NCBI RefSeq assembly: GCF_003387075.1
Contig: NZ_QUMQ01000001.1
Location: 3,720,001-3,784,000, forward strand
Direction: 5' to 3'
Source of the DNA: Asanoa ferruginea
GTDB taxonomy: Bacteria > Actinomycetota > Actinomycetes > Mycobacteriales > Micromonosporaceae
DNA: 64,000 nucleotides
Shown: positions 54,125-63,010 of the stretch, one piece after another
Layout: each line of letters starts with the position of its first letter
How positions within the stretch are numbered: the first letter of the stretch is position 1
Notes under the pieces: generated by a model
The model's input: the letters and a program-made list of their open reading frames with translations, nothing else
The model's database searches: none
Told to the model about the DNA's origin: nothing
Program-made: the position numbers and the translations under genes

Positions 54125-57105
54125 CGCGGACCACCCGGGACTTGGGCGTCGTCGTCGCTCGGCTGGCCGACCAAGCGTCGGTCATCGTCGGTTGGCGGGC
54201 CGCCGGGGATTCGGGCGTCGTCGTCGCTCGACTGGAGTGCCGGGAGTCGGGTGTCGCTGTTGGTCGGTTGGCCGCCTGGGAGTCGGGTGTGACTGGTGGT
54301 CGGTTGGCCGCCTGAGCGTCGGCCATCGTCGGTTGGCGGGCCGCTTGGGAGTCGGGCGTCGTCGTTGGTCGGTTGGCCGCCTGCGAGTCGGGTGTCGCCG
54401 TTGGGTGGCTGGCCGCTTGGGAGTCGGGCGTCGTCGTCGATCGGTTGGTAGCCCGGGAGTCGGGCGTGGCCGTTTGCCGGTTCGCCGCCTGGGGCTCGGG
54501 CGTCGCCGTTGCTCTGCTGTCCGGCTGGGAGAGGTGCGTCGTCGTCGGGCGGTTGGGCGCCGCGGCTTTGGGCTGGCAGCGCGGTTGGGCGGGCGGTCAA
54601 ACGGTCCGCGGGGATTTCGTAGGGGACGATCACCTGTGGGGACCGGTCGGTGCTGCGGTCGAAGAAGAGGGCGCGGCGGTCGCGGGGGTACCAGGTTGGG
54701 CCGCCCGGTTGCGGTGCCAGCGACGACAGGTCCGGCCCGTGCACGTCGAGCGCCACCCAGCCGCCGATCGCGTCTGTCCGGGCGCCGGGGCCGCCGAGGT
54801 CGTCGCGGAGCCGGGCTACCGTGCGCCACCAGCCGAGCATGTGGATGCCGTTCTCCGGGCCGCGGCTCAGCACGGCCTTGAGGTCGACGCCCGGCGGGCG
54901 GGCGTCCCAGGCGAACCCGACCACCACGTGCGGCCCGCCAGCAGGCGAAAACACCTCGAGCGACGCGACGAGAGAGCCCACCGTGGACCGGTCGAAGAAG
55001 TCCGCGCCCGGCAACGCCAACGCCAACGCCGTAGCCGAGGCCAACGCGCTGTCGTCGAGGCACACCACGCTGAACCGGGCAGTGGTGCTAAGGGACAACG
55101 CCGCCGCCGTCAGGATGGCGCAGGCGTCGCCGGTGCGGGTGCCCAACACGGACAGGTTGCGGCCCGGCACACGGGTCAAGGGGAACACCGCCGGGCGGGC
55201 GTCGACGTCGATGGTCTCGCCCAGGAACGCCACCGGCTCAACGCCGAAGGACCGCGGCAGCAGCGGCACCGCGTCGCCGTCGAACAGGCGTGGAGAAGGG
55301 GCGTCGGGGCGGCGTTGCTCCCACAGCGACTGCTGCAACGTGCGCCATAGCGCGCGGTCGCTCGCATCGGGAACGCGGACCACCCGGTTGGCGGGGGTGA
55401 CGCCGGAGTCGGCGTTGACCACCGCCGTGCAGCGCGGGATCGTCTCCGCCGCCAGGTTGGTCTCGGCCAGGATGCGGCGGGCCTTGGGCAGGGCCACCCG
55501 CAGGGTGAACTGCGCGACCAGGCCCGCGCGGCCCCACAGCGCCTCGATGCCGGATACGTCCTGTGACGCCAGCACCAGGTGGATACCTTGGGAACGGCCG
55601 CGGCGGGCCAGGTCTTCGAGCAGGGCCACCGACTCCGTCGTCACCGCGTCGCGGCCGGTCAGCAAGACCTGGAACTCGTCGATCACGGCGACGATCCGGG
55701 GCCACGGCGAGGTCGGGTCCTCGGCGCGCAACTCCGACAGCTTCGTCGCGTCGAAGCTCTTCGCGGCGGCGGCCCGGCGACGCAGTTCCGCGGCCAGGTG
55801 CCGGAGCAGCGCCAGGCCGAACTCGCGGTCATTGTTGATATTGACCCCAACCAGGCGTACGTGCGGCAGCCAACTCGGGTCGCGCTGGCTCGGCGCGAAC
55901 CGCGCGAACGACACGCCCTCCTTGAAATCCAGCAGGTAGAGCGCGAGTTCGTCGGGGGAGTAGCGGGCGCACAACGCGCCCAGCCAGGCGTAGATGAGGT
56001 TGGTTTTGCCCGACCCGGACGGGCCGCCGATCAGCGCGTGCGGCGGGTCGTCACCGAGCGAGAGCGACACCGGCGTCGACGACCCGAGCAGCGTGCCCAC
56101 CGGCGCTGACACCCCGAACGTCGCCAAAGAGGTCCAGCGGGAGGCCGGCAACAGGTCGGCGAACGACGCCGCCGGTGGACCCGAGGCAGCCGCGGTGGCC
56201 ACGTCACGGCAGCACGCGGCGATCGCCGAGACCGGCGGCGCCGCGTCGAGCGTGATCGGCAGGTCGGCGACCGCCGCGCACCGGGCTACCCCGTCGGCGA
56301 CCTCGACCCGGGTGACGGAGGAATCAACAGGCAGGCCGCGGCCGACGACATGGATCCCGCACGACGGGCCCAGCCGCAGCACCCGGTCGAGCTGGGCCCG
56401 CACCGCCGGGGTCAGTTCCGCCGCCGTCGCCGCGTCGCCGAGCAGGACCACCACCTGCCATGGCGCCGGCCGTGGCGAGAGGGACGCGACCGACGTGTGC
56501 CCGCCCGCCAGTACGAGCGCGTTGAGCCGCTGGATCTCCGCGACCAACTCGTCCATCATGGACCCGAACTCGCCCGGCCCGACGAACCGCACCAGCGACG
56601 CGGCGCCCAGCGGCGCGAAGCCCGACAGCGTGCCGCCGAGCCGCTCGGGGTCGTAGACGGTCAACCGCACCGAACCCGGCGCCGCCGCCGACAGCACCCG
56701 CAGCAGCACCAACCGCACGAGGTCGTCCACGCGGGACGGTGGGCCGGTGAACCACAGGTGGCCGCGGTCGAGCAGCGGCACCAGCGCGGGCAGCACCACG
56801 TCGCAGCCGGGCGCGGTCACCGTGCCCAGCCGGATCAGCGTGTGGTCGGGCGCCAACGACGAGAGCGACCCGGCCAGCCGGCGCGCCGACGCGACGAAGT
56901 CGGCCTCGATCGACCGCCGGGCCCGTTCGCGCTGGGCGCCCAACCGGTTGACACAGGCCAGATGCGCGTCGCGCACCGCCCGCAGCACCGCGTGTGCCGC
57001 GGACCGCCGGGACTCCGCAAGAGCCGACGCCGCCCGGGCCTGGCCGCGGGCCGCCGCCAGCGACTCGCGTACCTCGGCCACCAGCCGGGAACGCGCGCCG
57101 GCCAT
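54121..57105 (-). CDS. FtsK/SpoIIIE-domain ATPase with 12-residue repeat tail
   Basis: A 994-residue soluble ATPase. An N-terminal coiled coil (1-85) and a degenerate first alpha/beta unit (about 95-300) precede the FtsK/SpoIIIE domain with Walker A GGPSGSGKTN (360-369), LYLLDFKEGVSF (about 389-400), Walker B IVAVIDEFQVLL (471-482) and VLASQDVSG. A further ATPase-like domain without Walker motifs covers about 620-800. From about residue 860 the tail is some ten copies of a 12-residue unit, (L)PGGQPTNDDAR-like, probably disordered. This plan recalls EccC of type VII secretion (several ATPase units, one active), but transmembrane helices are lacking here. It starts 1 bp after the stop of the preceding gene. 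Confidence 0.85.
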   Translation of the reverse strand: MAGARSRLVAEVRESLAAARGQARAASALAESRRSAAHAVLRAVRDAHLACVNRLGAQRERARRSIEADFVASARRLAGSLSSLAPDHTLIRLGTVTAPGCDVVLPALVPLLDRGHLWFTGPPSRVDDLVRLVLLRVLSAAAPGSVRLTVYDPERLGGTLSGFAPLGAASLVRFVGPGEFGSMMDELVAEIQRLNALVLAGGHTSVASLSPRPAPWQVVVLLGDAATAAELTPAVRAQLDRVLRLGPSCGIHVVGRGLPVDSSVTRVEVADGVARCAAVADLPITLDAAPPVSAIAACCRDVATAAASGPPAASFADLLPASRWTSLATFGVSAPVGTLLGSSTPVSLSLGDDPPHALIGGPSGSGKTNLIYAWLGALCARYSPDELALYLLDFKEGVSFARFAPSQRDPSWLPHVRLVGVNINNDREFGLALLRHLAAELRRRAAAAKSFDATKLSELRAEDPTSPWPRIVAVIDEFQVLLTGRDAVTTESVALLEDLARRGRSQGIHLVLASQDVSGIEALWGRAGLVAQFTLRVALPKARRILAETNLAAETIPRCTAVVNADSGVTPANRVVRVPDASDRALWRTLQQSLWEQRRPDAPSPRLFDGDAVPLLPRSFGVEPVAFLGETIDVDARPAVFPLTRVPGRNLSVLGTRTGDACAILTAAALSLSTTARFSVVCLDDSALASATALALALPGADFFDRSTVGSLVASLEVFSPAGGPHVVVGFAWDARPPGVDLKAVLSRGPENGIHMLGWWRTVARLRDDLGGPGARTDAIGGWVALDVHGPDLSSLAPQPGGPTWYPRDRRALFFDRSTDRSPQVIVPYEIPADRLTARPTALPAQSRGAQPPDDDAPLPAGQQSNGDARAPGGEPANGHARLPGYQPIDDDARLPSGQPPNGDTRLAGGQPTNDDARLPSGPPTDDGRRSGGQPTTSHTRLPGGQPTNSDTRLPALQSSDDDARIPGGPPTDDDRRLVGQPSDDDAQVPGGPR

Positions 57106-57106
57106 C

Positions 57107-57802
57107 TCAGGACCGCCCCGTCAGCCCGAATACCACCGAGACCAGCACCACCCCGACCGCCGCGACGTCGGCGGCATGGGCCGAGACCGAGGGAGCGGGC
57201 AACCGCAACGCCCGCGACACCAGCGCCGACCCGGCCGACGCCGACAGCCCGGGCAGCAGCGCTGGCAACCGGTCGGCCGCGCCCCGACGGACCAGCGCGG
57301 GCTCGGCGACACCTAGCAACCCCGCCGCCCGCGCTCCCAGCGCCCAGCCCACCGACGGCGGCGCTGCGACGAGAACCTGGCGCAGCCCGGCAGCGGACCC
57401 GGCCAGGGCCGCCCGCACCGAAGCCGCCAGCACAAGATCGACCGAAAGATCTTCGACGGCCGGTCGCGCGGCGCCGACCTGCCCGGTCAACACGTCGACC
57501 CGGTCTGCCCACGGGCAGGAGCCCGAGACGACCACCGACGCCGCCGAGGCGAACACGCCGACCGACGCGAGGTAGCGGTCGAGTTCCTCGCCGGCCCGAC
57601 CCAGAGCGCCGGCCGCCGCGTCGAGGTGCGACGTCGCCGAGGCCAGCAACGGCGCTGCCGAGGAGGCCGCCGACGATTCGAGCGTCGCCGCCAGCAGCGC
57701 GGTCGCCTCGCGCAGCCGCCCGGTCGCCACCGACACCTCGGCCACCGGGAGGTCGGAACGCACCGTCTCCACCCGGGACGCCAGCGCGTGCAGGAGGCTC
57801 AC
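57107..57802 (-). CDS. Hypothetical helical protein with C-terminal hydrophobic segment
   Basis: A 231-residue protein of unknown family. It is very rich in Ala, Val and Leu, predicted helical, with a coiled-coil-like N-terminal half (LLHALASRVETVRSDLPVAEVSVATGRLREATALL) and a hydrophobic C-terminal helix (DVAAVGVVLVSVVFGLTG). GTG 57802 overlaps the stop of the small protein gene (GTGA). It is the second gene of the FtsK-type operon. Confidence 0.72.
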   Translation of the reverse strand: MSLLHALASRVETVRSDLPVAEVSVATGRLREATALLAATLESSAASSAAPLLASATSHLDAAAGALGRAGEELDRYLASVGVFASAASVVVSGSCPWADRVDVLTGQVGAARPAVEDLSVDLVLAASVRAALAGSAAGLRQVLVAAPPSVGWALGARAAGLLGVAEPALVRRGAADRLPALLPGLSASAGSALVSRALRLPAPSVSAHAADVAAVGVVLVSVVFGLTGRS

Positions 57803-58059
57803 AGGGCCGCGGCGTAGGTCTGTGCCTGCTCCATCGCGCCCAGCGTGGCGGTCATGCAGTCGTCGAGTTCGGTCGCCGCCTGCGCGAGCGCCGACCTGGC
57901 CGCCGCCACCGACTCGTGCGCGCTGCCGTCGACCGCCGCCGCGAGGCTGGCCTGTGCGGCGTCGAGCTTGTCGTTGGCCGCGCGGACGGCCTCCTGGCCC
58001 TCCTGGACATGCGCCATCGCGACGTCGATAGCGGCCTTGACCTCGGCAACGCTCGCCAC
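57799..58059 (-). CDS. Small helical protein of WXG100 size, first gene of FtsK-type operon
   Basis: An 86-residue protein, MASVAEVKAAIDVAMAHVQEGQEAVRAANDKLDAAQ..., predicted to be two long helices. Length, composition and neighbourhood resemble ESAT-6/WXG100 substrates of type VII secretion, but the WXG turn is absent (the middle reads VDGSAHES). It may be the substrate or a structural partner of the FtsK-type ATPase. It is followed with overlap by the next gene and preceded by the palindrome at 58078-58096. Confidence 0.75.
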   Translation of the reverse strand: MASVAEVKAAIDVAMAHVQEGQEAVRAANDKLDAAQASLAAAVDGSAHESVAAARSALAQAATELDDCMTATLGAMEQAQTYAAAL

Positions 58060-58077
58060 GGTTCCCCCTCAACTGGC

Positions 58078-58096
58078 CGATAACGCTACGTTATCG
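58078..58096. promoter_or_regulatory. Perfect 8-3-8 palindrome upstream of the FtsK-type operon
   Basis: CGATAACG-CTA-CGTTATCG, a perfect inverted repeat 18 bp before the first start codon of the minus-strand operon. It is AT-richer than its surroundings. It is more like a TetR-class operator than a terminator, since no T-run follows, although it also lies after the DUF4126 gene on that strand. Confidence 0.65.
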
Positions 58097-58127
58097 CCGG
58101 AATGCGAGAGGTGAGCGCGACGCGCCG

Positions 58128-58721
58128 TCAGGCCATGGCACGCCGGCGTTTGCGGGCGCCCCGCCGCCGCAGCGCCCAGACGAAAAGCACGACCAACCCG
58201 ACCAGGAACACCACGATCAGCACCGGGAGTACGAGCGCCACGAGCGACATCGCCACGCTCGCGATGTCTTCCAGCGTGCTCACGATCGGTGCGCCGAAGC
58301 CGGCCGTGCCGACGTTGATCACCGGCCGCGCGGTCGCCTTGATGCCGTGCACGCCGAGTGCCAGCAGCACCCCGACGGCGACCGGCACCCACTGGTGTGA
58401 CCCGAAGAAGCTGCCCGGGTCGGACACGGTCGTGGAGGAGGACGTGCCGGCGCCGAACGCGAGACCGCCCGCGGTCGGCCGGACCACCGTCTGCACGATG
58501 TCGTTGGCCGAGTCGAGGACGGGCACCTTGTCGGCGACGACCTCGATCGCGAGCAGCACGCCGAGGATCAGGATCACCCAGCCGTTGCCGAGCCAGCCCC
58601 AGCCGGCGGGCAGCGCCACGATGTCGGTGTAGCGGGACAGCACCCCGATGGCGAGCAGCGGGATGTAGGCGTTGAGGCCGGCCGAGGTCGCGAGGCCCGC
58701 GCCGGTGAGGGCTTCCAGCAC
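58128..58721 (-). CDS. DUF4126 membrane protein
   Basis: A 197-residue integral membrane protein with about five helices. It has the family opening LEALTGAGLATSAGLNAYIPLLAIGVLSRY, the GWLGNGWVILILGVLLAIEVVADKVPVLDSANDIVQTVVRP block, and ends in a basic RRRGARKRRRAMA tail. GTG 58721 is chosen because TGAGGTC precedes it and it matches the family start. Function unknown. It is divergent from nucS, 44 bp apart. Confidence 0.9.
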   Translation of the reverse strand: MLEALTGAGLATSAGLNAYIPLLAIGVLSRYTDIVALPAGWGWLGNGWVILILGVLLAIEVVADKVPVLDSANDIVQTVVRPTAGGLAFGAGTSSSTTVSDPGSFFGSHQWVPVAVGVLLALGVHGIKATARPVINVGTAGFGAPIVSTLEDIASVAMSLVALVLPVLIVVFLVGLVVLFVWALRRRGARKRRRAMA

Positions 58722-58753
58722 GACCTCAGCATGGCAGCACCAAGCCACCCGCA

Positions 58754-58759
58754 TAGGGT
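58754..58759 (+). promoter_or_regulatory. Predicted -10 element for leaderless nucS
   Basis: TAGGGT ends 6 bases before the GTG at 58766. Confidence 0.4.
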
Positions 58760-58765
58760 GGTGCG

Positions 58766-59425
58766 GTGCGCCTCGTGATCGCTCGCTGCTCCGTCGACTA
58801 TGTCGGTCGGCTCTCGGCCCACCTGCCCCCGGCCACCCGGCTGCTGATGGTCAAGGCCGACGGGTCCGTCTCGGTGCATGCCGACGACCGCGCCTACAAG
58901 CCGCTCAACTGGATGAGCCCGCCGTGCCGGATCAAAGAGGAGCCCGGCGTCTGGCGGGTGGTCAACAAGGCCGGCGAGGAACTGCGGATCACCCTGGAGG
59001 AGATCTTCCAGGACACGTCGTACGAGCTGGGTGTCGACCCTGGCCTGGTCAAAGACGGTGTCGAGGCGCACCTCCAGGAGTTGCTGGCCGCCAACCCGAC
59101 CACGTTCGGCGAGGGCTACACGCTGGTCCGGCGCGAATACATGACCGCGATCGGCCCGGTCGACCTGCTCTGCCGCGACGCGGCCGGCGGGAGTGTCGCC
59201 GTCGAGGTGAAGCGGCGTGGCGAGATCGACGGGGTCGAGCAGCTCACCCGCTACCTCGAACTGATGAACCGCGACCCGCTGCTCGCCCCGGTCGCGGGCA
59301 TCTTCGCCGCGCAGGAGATCAAACCGCAGGCGCGGGTGCTCGCCGAGGACCGCGGCATCCGGTGCGTCGTCGTCGACTACGACAAGCTGCGCGGCATCGT
59401 GCGCGACGAGCTGACATTGTTCTGA
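58766..59425 (+). CDS. nucS: Mismatch endonuclease NucS (EndoMS)
   Basis: Cuts both strands at DNA mismatches and replaces MutS/MutL repair in actinobacteria. The 219-residue protein has the N-terminal DNA-binding beta domain ([40 protein letters not shown]) and a C-terminal RecB-like nuclease with GPVDLLCRD and VAVEVKRRG (the D-ExK motif), then [13 protein letters not shown]. The C-terminal RDELTLF fits the beta-clamp binding tail. GTG 58766 matches the family start. NucS near the ATP synthase/murA region is usual in actinobacteria. Confidence 0.95.
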   Translation: MRLVIARCSVDYVGRLSAHLPPATRLLMVKADGSVSVHADDRAYKPLNWMSPPCRIKEEPGVWRVVNKAGEELRITLEEIFQDTSYELGVDPGLVKDGVEAHLQELLAANPTTFGEGYTLVRREYMTAIGPVDLLCRDAAGGSVAVEVKRRGEIDGVEQLTRYLELMNRDPLLAPVAGIFAAQEIKPQARVLAEDRGIRCVVVDYDKLRGIVRDELTLF

Positions 59426-59461
59426 CTTCCGCCCGTCCGCGCCTGATGACAGGCTGTACGC

Positions 59462-60541
59462 GTGGACGACGTCGAGATCGGACGGTTCGTGCGGTCAGCG
59501 ACCGCCGTACACCGTGCTGGTCGGGATTTTCGAGATGCGCTGGCGGCGGGTGAGGGGCACGACGACGCTGCCGAGCGGCTGGCTCGTTCGATCGAGAGTG
59601 GACTGGCCGACCTGCGGCGCACGGAGACGGGTTATTTCGAGGCCGAGGCGCGCGAGGCGGCGCCCGAAGACCCCGAGACCCTGCTCGCTGTCGTCGCCGG
59701 CCAGCTCCGGCTCGGCGAGGTGGCGCTGGCCGCCGGGGGAGCGCAGGCCGAGGTCCTCGACACCGCCCTGGCCGACCTGCGCCGCACCACGCTCACCCTC
59801 GAGCAGCCAGAGCAGGCCCGCGCGTTCGCGGCCGACCGGATCGTCTCCCACGACCTGGCCGAAGCCGTCGCCACCCTGCGGGCCCGGCTGGCCAGCACCC
59901 TCGACGCGATCGCGACCGGCACCGCCGACGTCGTCGCCGGCCCGCTGAAGAGCCTGGCCGGCAAGGCACCGGCGCAGGTCAAAGAGGCCTGGGAGAAGGT
60001 CAGCAAGCAGCTCTTCCTCGACAACATCGGCGGCCGCCTGGTCCGGCTCGGGCTGCGTGCGCTGTCCGCCGCCCTCGGCGCGCTGCACCGGCTGATCGAC
60101 GCGAGCTGGCTGGAGACCGCCCGCGACCGGCTGGTCGCGCTGGCCGACCGGGCCGGCGAAACCGGCGCCGGCGCGGCGCTGCTCGGCGGCATGATCGGCT
60201 CCGAGCGGGCCCGGGTCGAGGCCGACGGCCTGCTGGCGGCCGACGGGCTCAACCTCAGCCGGCTCGACGGCGGCACCGAGGCGCTCGGCGCGCTGGCCGA
60301 CCGCTTCGACGGCGTGATCAGCAAGCTGGCCATCGCGCAGGCGGCGGTCGGCGGGATCTTCGTGGTGCAGGGGCACCTGGGCCTGGCCGTGCCCTGGCTG
60401 CCGCTGGCGCTGCTCGGCGCCGAGTTGCTGATCGGCGCGGTCGCGGTGGTGCTGGCGATCGACTACATCGACACGACCGTCAACGTCGGCCGGGTCCGCG
60501 GCGCCCGGTTGATCCTCCTGGACGCCGCGCGGACCGCATGA
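59462..60541 (+). CDS. Helical protein with C-terminal membrane hairpin, first gene of protease/TPR operon
   Basis: A 359-residue protein without a recognised family. Residues 1-160 are charged and helical (VEIGRFVRSATAVHRAGRDFRDALAAG..., many Leu/Ala heptads); the middle holds amphipathic helices around LKSLAGKAPAQVKEAWEKVSKQLF; the C-terminus has two adjacent hydrophobic helices (about 285-335, AIAQAAVGGIFVVQGHLGLAVPWLPLALLGAELLIGAVAVVLAI). It may anchor the downstream proteins at the membrane. GTG 59462 starts it; the stop overlaps the next start (ATGA), so the four genes to the window end are coupled. Confidence 0.75.
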   Translation: MDDVEIGRFVRSATAVHRAGRDFRDALAAGEGHDDAAERLARSIESGLADLRRTETGYFEAEAREAAPEDPETLLAVVAGQLRLGEVALAAGGAQAEVLDTALADLRRTTLTLEQPEQARAFAADRIVSHDLAEAVATLRARLASTLDAIATGTADVVAGPLKSLAGKAPAQVKEAWEKVSKQLFLDNIGGRLVRLGLRALSAALGALHRLIDASWLETARDRLVALADRAGETGAGAALLGGMIGSERARVEADGLLAADGLNLSRLDGGTEALGALADRFDGVISKLAIAQAAVGGIFVVQGHLGLAVPWLPLALLGAELLIGAVAVVLAIDYIDTTVNVGRVRGARLILLDAARTA

Positions 60542-61641
60542 CCAGCCCGTGGTTCGCGACCCAGGTCCGGCAGGAGATCACCGAGCTGGAGCAGGTCAAC
60601 GAGGCGCTGCGGCAGGAGGAGCGGCTGGGCACCACGACCGCGGCCGTCCGCGACGACTTCACTCTGCTGCTCCGCGACCGCATCCGCGACCTGCACGACC
60701 TGCTGACCGCTGGCGACGACTGGGCCGGGCTCGACCTGCTCCGCACCCGCCGGATCGCACCCGTGAAGGCCGCCGCGCTGGCCCTGCTCGAGGGCATCCT
60801 GCTGCGCGCCCACCCGTTCTACCGCGGCATCACCGTCGCCGCCGAGGCGCTGCTCGACGCGCTGGTCGACGCCAGCGGGGTCGGCCGGGGCGTGCTGCTC
60901 TCGGTCGCCGACGGCGAGCGCTTCGAGCGGATGGCGGGCATGGTCCGGATGCGCTTCCCCGACGTCGGCGTCTGGGGCCTGCCGATCCTGGTGCACGAGT
61001 TGGGCCACCTGGTCGCCGACGCGCTGCCGGAGCCGGGCGACCGCAACGCCCGGCCGGTGCTGATCCACCTCGACCGGGAAGACGACCGGCTGCTCGGTGA
61101 GCTGTTCGCCGATGTGTTCGCGACCTACGCGCTCGGTGCGGCATATCCTTGCGCGGTCATGACGCTGCGGGCCCGGCCAGACCGGTTCGACGACGCGACA
61201 CCCACGCATCCCTCCTGGGACCGGCGGGTGTGGACGATGGTGGCGGGCCTGCGCGAGATCGCCGAGCGGGCGCCTGACCCGCTCACCGCCGCCGGGCATC
61301 GCCGGGCGGCCGACCAGGTGGCGCAGCGCTGGTCCACGATGAACGGTCTCGCCACCGCGCCGCCTCCGCTGGCCCTGCGCCAGGCCCGCGACCTCGTCGA
61401 CCTGCTCGACCGCAACGCACCGCAGCGGTTGCGGTTCGACCCGCTGGCCGGCCGCGACGCCCTGGTCGCCGGGCTCGAAGCGGGCTCGCCGCCGGCCCGC
61501 GAAGGCCCGGTCGCCGTGGTCGCCGCGGCCTGGCGCTGGCGGCTCGCCAACCCCGACGCCCCGCCCGCGCGGCTGGGCCGGGTCAGCGCGGCGGCGCTAA
61601 GTGCCCTCGACCCGGAAGGCGCTGCCGATGCCGCGGCTTGA
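60538..61641 (+). CDS. Predicted zinc metallopeptidase (gluzincin) of unknown family
   Basis: A 367-residue protein. Residues 1-110 are helical. The centre carries HELGH at 153-157 (WGLPILVHELGHLVADAL), the HExxH zinc site, and a Glu 31 residues past the second His in GELFADVFATYALG (about residue 188), matching the third ligand of gluzincins. No signal peptide or membrane helix is seen, so it likely acts in the cytoplasm. The next gene encodes an inactive paralogue. It starts inside the previous stop (ATGA) and overlaps the next gene by 14 bases. Enzyme class is predicted from motifs only; substrate unknown. Confidence 0.75.
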   Translation: MTSPWFATQVRQEITELEQVNEALRQEERLGTTTAAVRDDFTLLLRDRIRDLHDLLTAGDDWAGLDLLRTRRIAPVKAAALALLEGILLRAHPFYRGITVAAEALLDALVDASGVGRGVLLSVADGERFERMAGMVRMRFPDVGVWGLPILVHELGHLVADALPEPGDRNARPVLIHLDREDDRLLGELFADVFATYALGAAYPCAVMTLRARPDRFDDATPTHPSWDRRVWTMVAGLREIAERAPDPLTAAGHRRAADQVAQRWSTMNGLATAPPPLALRQARDLVDLLDRNAPQRLRFDPLAGRDALVAGLEAGSPPAREGPVAVVAAAWRWRLANPDAPPARLGRVSAAALSALDPEGAADAAA

Positions 61642-63010
61642 CCTCCTCGCCGTCCGCCTGGCCGACCTGCGTGAAGACGTCGGCAAGGTGAAGCGGGTCG
61701 CGAAGCTGGCGGAGAGCCGGCACAGCCGGCTCGACGGGCTGCGCAGCGTGCGCAAAGAGGTGCGCGACGGGCTCCTCGACGCCCGTCAAATGATCTTCGA
61801 CTTCCGCCGCGGCGGCGACGCACCCGAGTTGGAGTTGCTCCTCGGCGACCTCGAACCGCTGCTGGCCGACCTCGAGCGCAAGGTCGCCCGGGCCGGTGTC
61901 GTGCTCGACCAACTCGACGGCTCGATGATCCGGCTGATGAACACCGACGACGTGAGCCGGCGCTGCGACGAGATCCTCCGCTCGATCGACACCGTCGAGG
62001 CCGACCTGCGCTCCGGCGCGCTCGATCGGCCGGCCGCCTGGTCGGCCCTCGACCAGCTCACCGACACCGACTGCCGGCGGCTCTTCGTCGACTACGTCGA
62101 CATGCTGGGCGGGCTGACCCTGCGCGACACCGGGCTCGACGACCGGGTCAGCGAGCTGACCGACGGCCTGCTGGAAGAGTTGACCGCGCCGCTGCGCGCG
62201 GTGCCGGCCCGGCCCGCCGACCTGGCCGGCGGTGCGGCCGATTATTCGGCGGGCAGCCTGGTGATGCTCTGGTTCCCGGAGTGGACGATCTGGGACGTGC
62301 CGCTCTTCGGTCACGAGGCCGGCCTGGCCTGGCTGCGCTCGTCGCCGCTGGCCGACGGCCTGCTCGGGCCGGCGGCCGGCCCGGCCCGGCGCGGGCTGGT
62401 CGCCGACGCCTACGCCGCCTACGCGCTCGGCCCGGCGTACGCCTGCGCCGTGCTGTTGCTCCGGATGCGCCCCGGCGTCGCCGGCGAGCCGTCCGATGTG
62501 GAGCGTGCCTACGTCATCCTCGGCGTGCTGCGCGCGCTGACCGGCGACGGCATGTCGGCGGCCGTGGTCGACCTGGTCGCCGACTGCTGGCACGGCGCGG
62601 TCGAGGAACGTGGCGTGCCCGCCGTCGCCGACCCGGCCCGCCGCGCCGAGTTGGACTCCTTCGTCGCGGAGGCGTGCGCGACCCTGCGCAACATCACCTC
62701 GTTCCGCGGTTTCGACTCGGCACAGTGGGAGGTGGAGGCGACGGAGCCCTTCGCGGCCCTGACCGGCGAGTCGGGCAGCGCCCGCGGCGCGACCGTTCGT
62801 GGCCTGCTCAACGCGGCCTGGGCGGCGCGGATGTCGCTGTCCGACCCGCACGACGTGGCGGTCACCCAGGAGATCGCCGACGCCGCCCGGGCGCTGTGGG
62901 GCCCACGCCGGGCCCCGCTGCCCCGCGAGCGGCTCACCGGCCGGCCCACCCAAGGGCCGCAGACCACGACCCGGGCCGGCGGCTACGGCCTCCCGTTCCA
63001 GGGCCGGTGA
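61628..63010 (+). CDS. Inactive paralogue of the metallopeptidase (pseudoprotease)
   Basis: A 460-residue protein. After an N-terminal helical region (1-200, coiled-coil-like), the segment WDVPLFGHEAGLAWL (about 222-236) aligns with WGLPILVHELGHLVA of the upstream protein: the first His and Glu remain but the second His is Leu. Further on, RGLVADAYAAYALGPAYACAVLLLRMRP aligns with GELFADVFATYALGAAYPCAVMTLRARP, and the Glu ligand is Gly. Zinc catalysis is therefore not expected, and the protein may regulate or scaffold its active partner. ATG 61628. The stop overlaps the TPR gene start (GTGA). Confidence 0.78.
   Translation: MPRLDLLAVRLADLREDVGKVKRVAKLAESRHSRLDGLRSVRKEVRDGLLDARQMIFDFRRGGDAPELELLLGDLEPLLADLERKVARAGVVLDQLDGSMIRLMNTDDVSRRCDEILRSIDTVEADLRSGALDRPAAWSALDQLTDTDCRRLFVDYVDMLGGLTLRDTGLDDRVSELTDGLLEELTAPLRAVPARPADLAGGAADYSAGSLVMLWFPEWTIWDVPLFGHEAGLAWLRSSPLADGLLGPAAGPARRGLVADAYAAYALGPAYACAVLLLRMRPGVAGEPSDVERAYVILGVLRALTGDGMSAAVVDLVADCWHGAVEERGVPAVADPARRAELDSFVAEACATLRNITSFRGFDSAQWEVEATEPFAALTGESGSARGATVRGLLNAAWAARMSLSDPHDVAVTQEIADAARALWGPRRAPLPRERLTGRPTQGPQTTTRAGGYGLPFQGR

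Noticed and set aside
53435-58059. A complete type VII (ESX) secretion system
   Set aside because: Only an FtsK-type ATPase and a small helical protein resemble it; EccB, EccD, EccE, mycosin and the WXG motif are missing.
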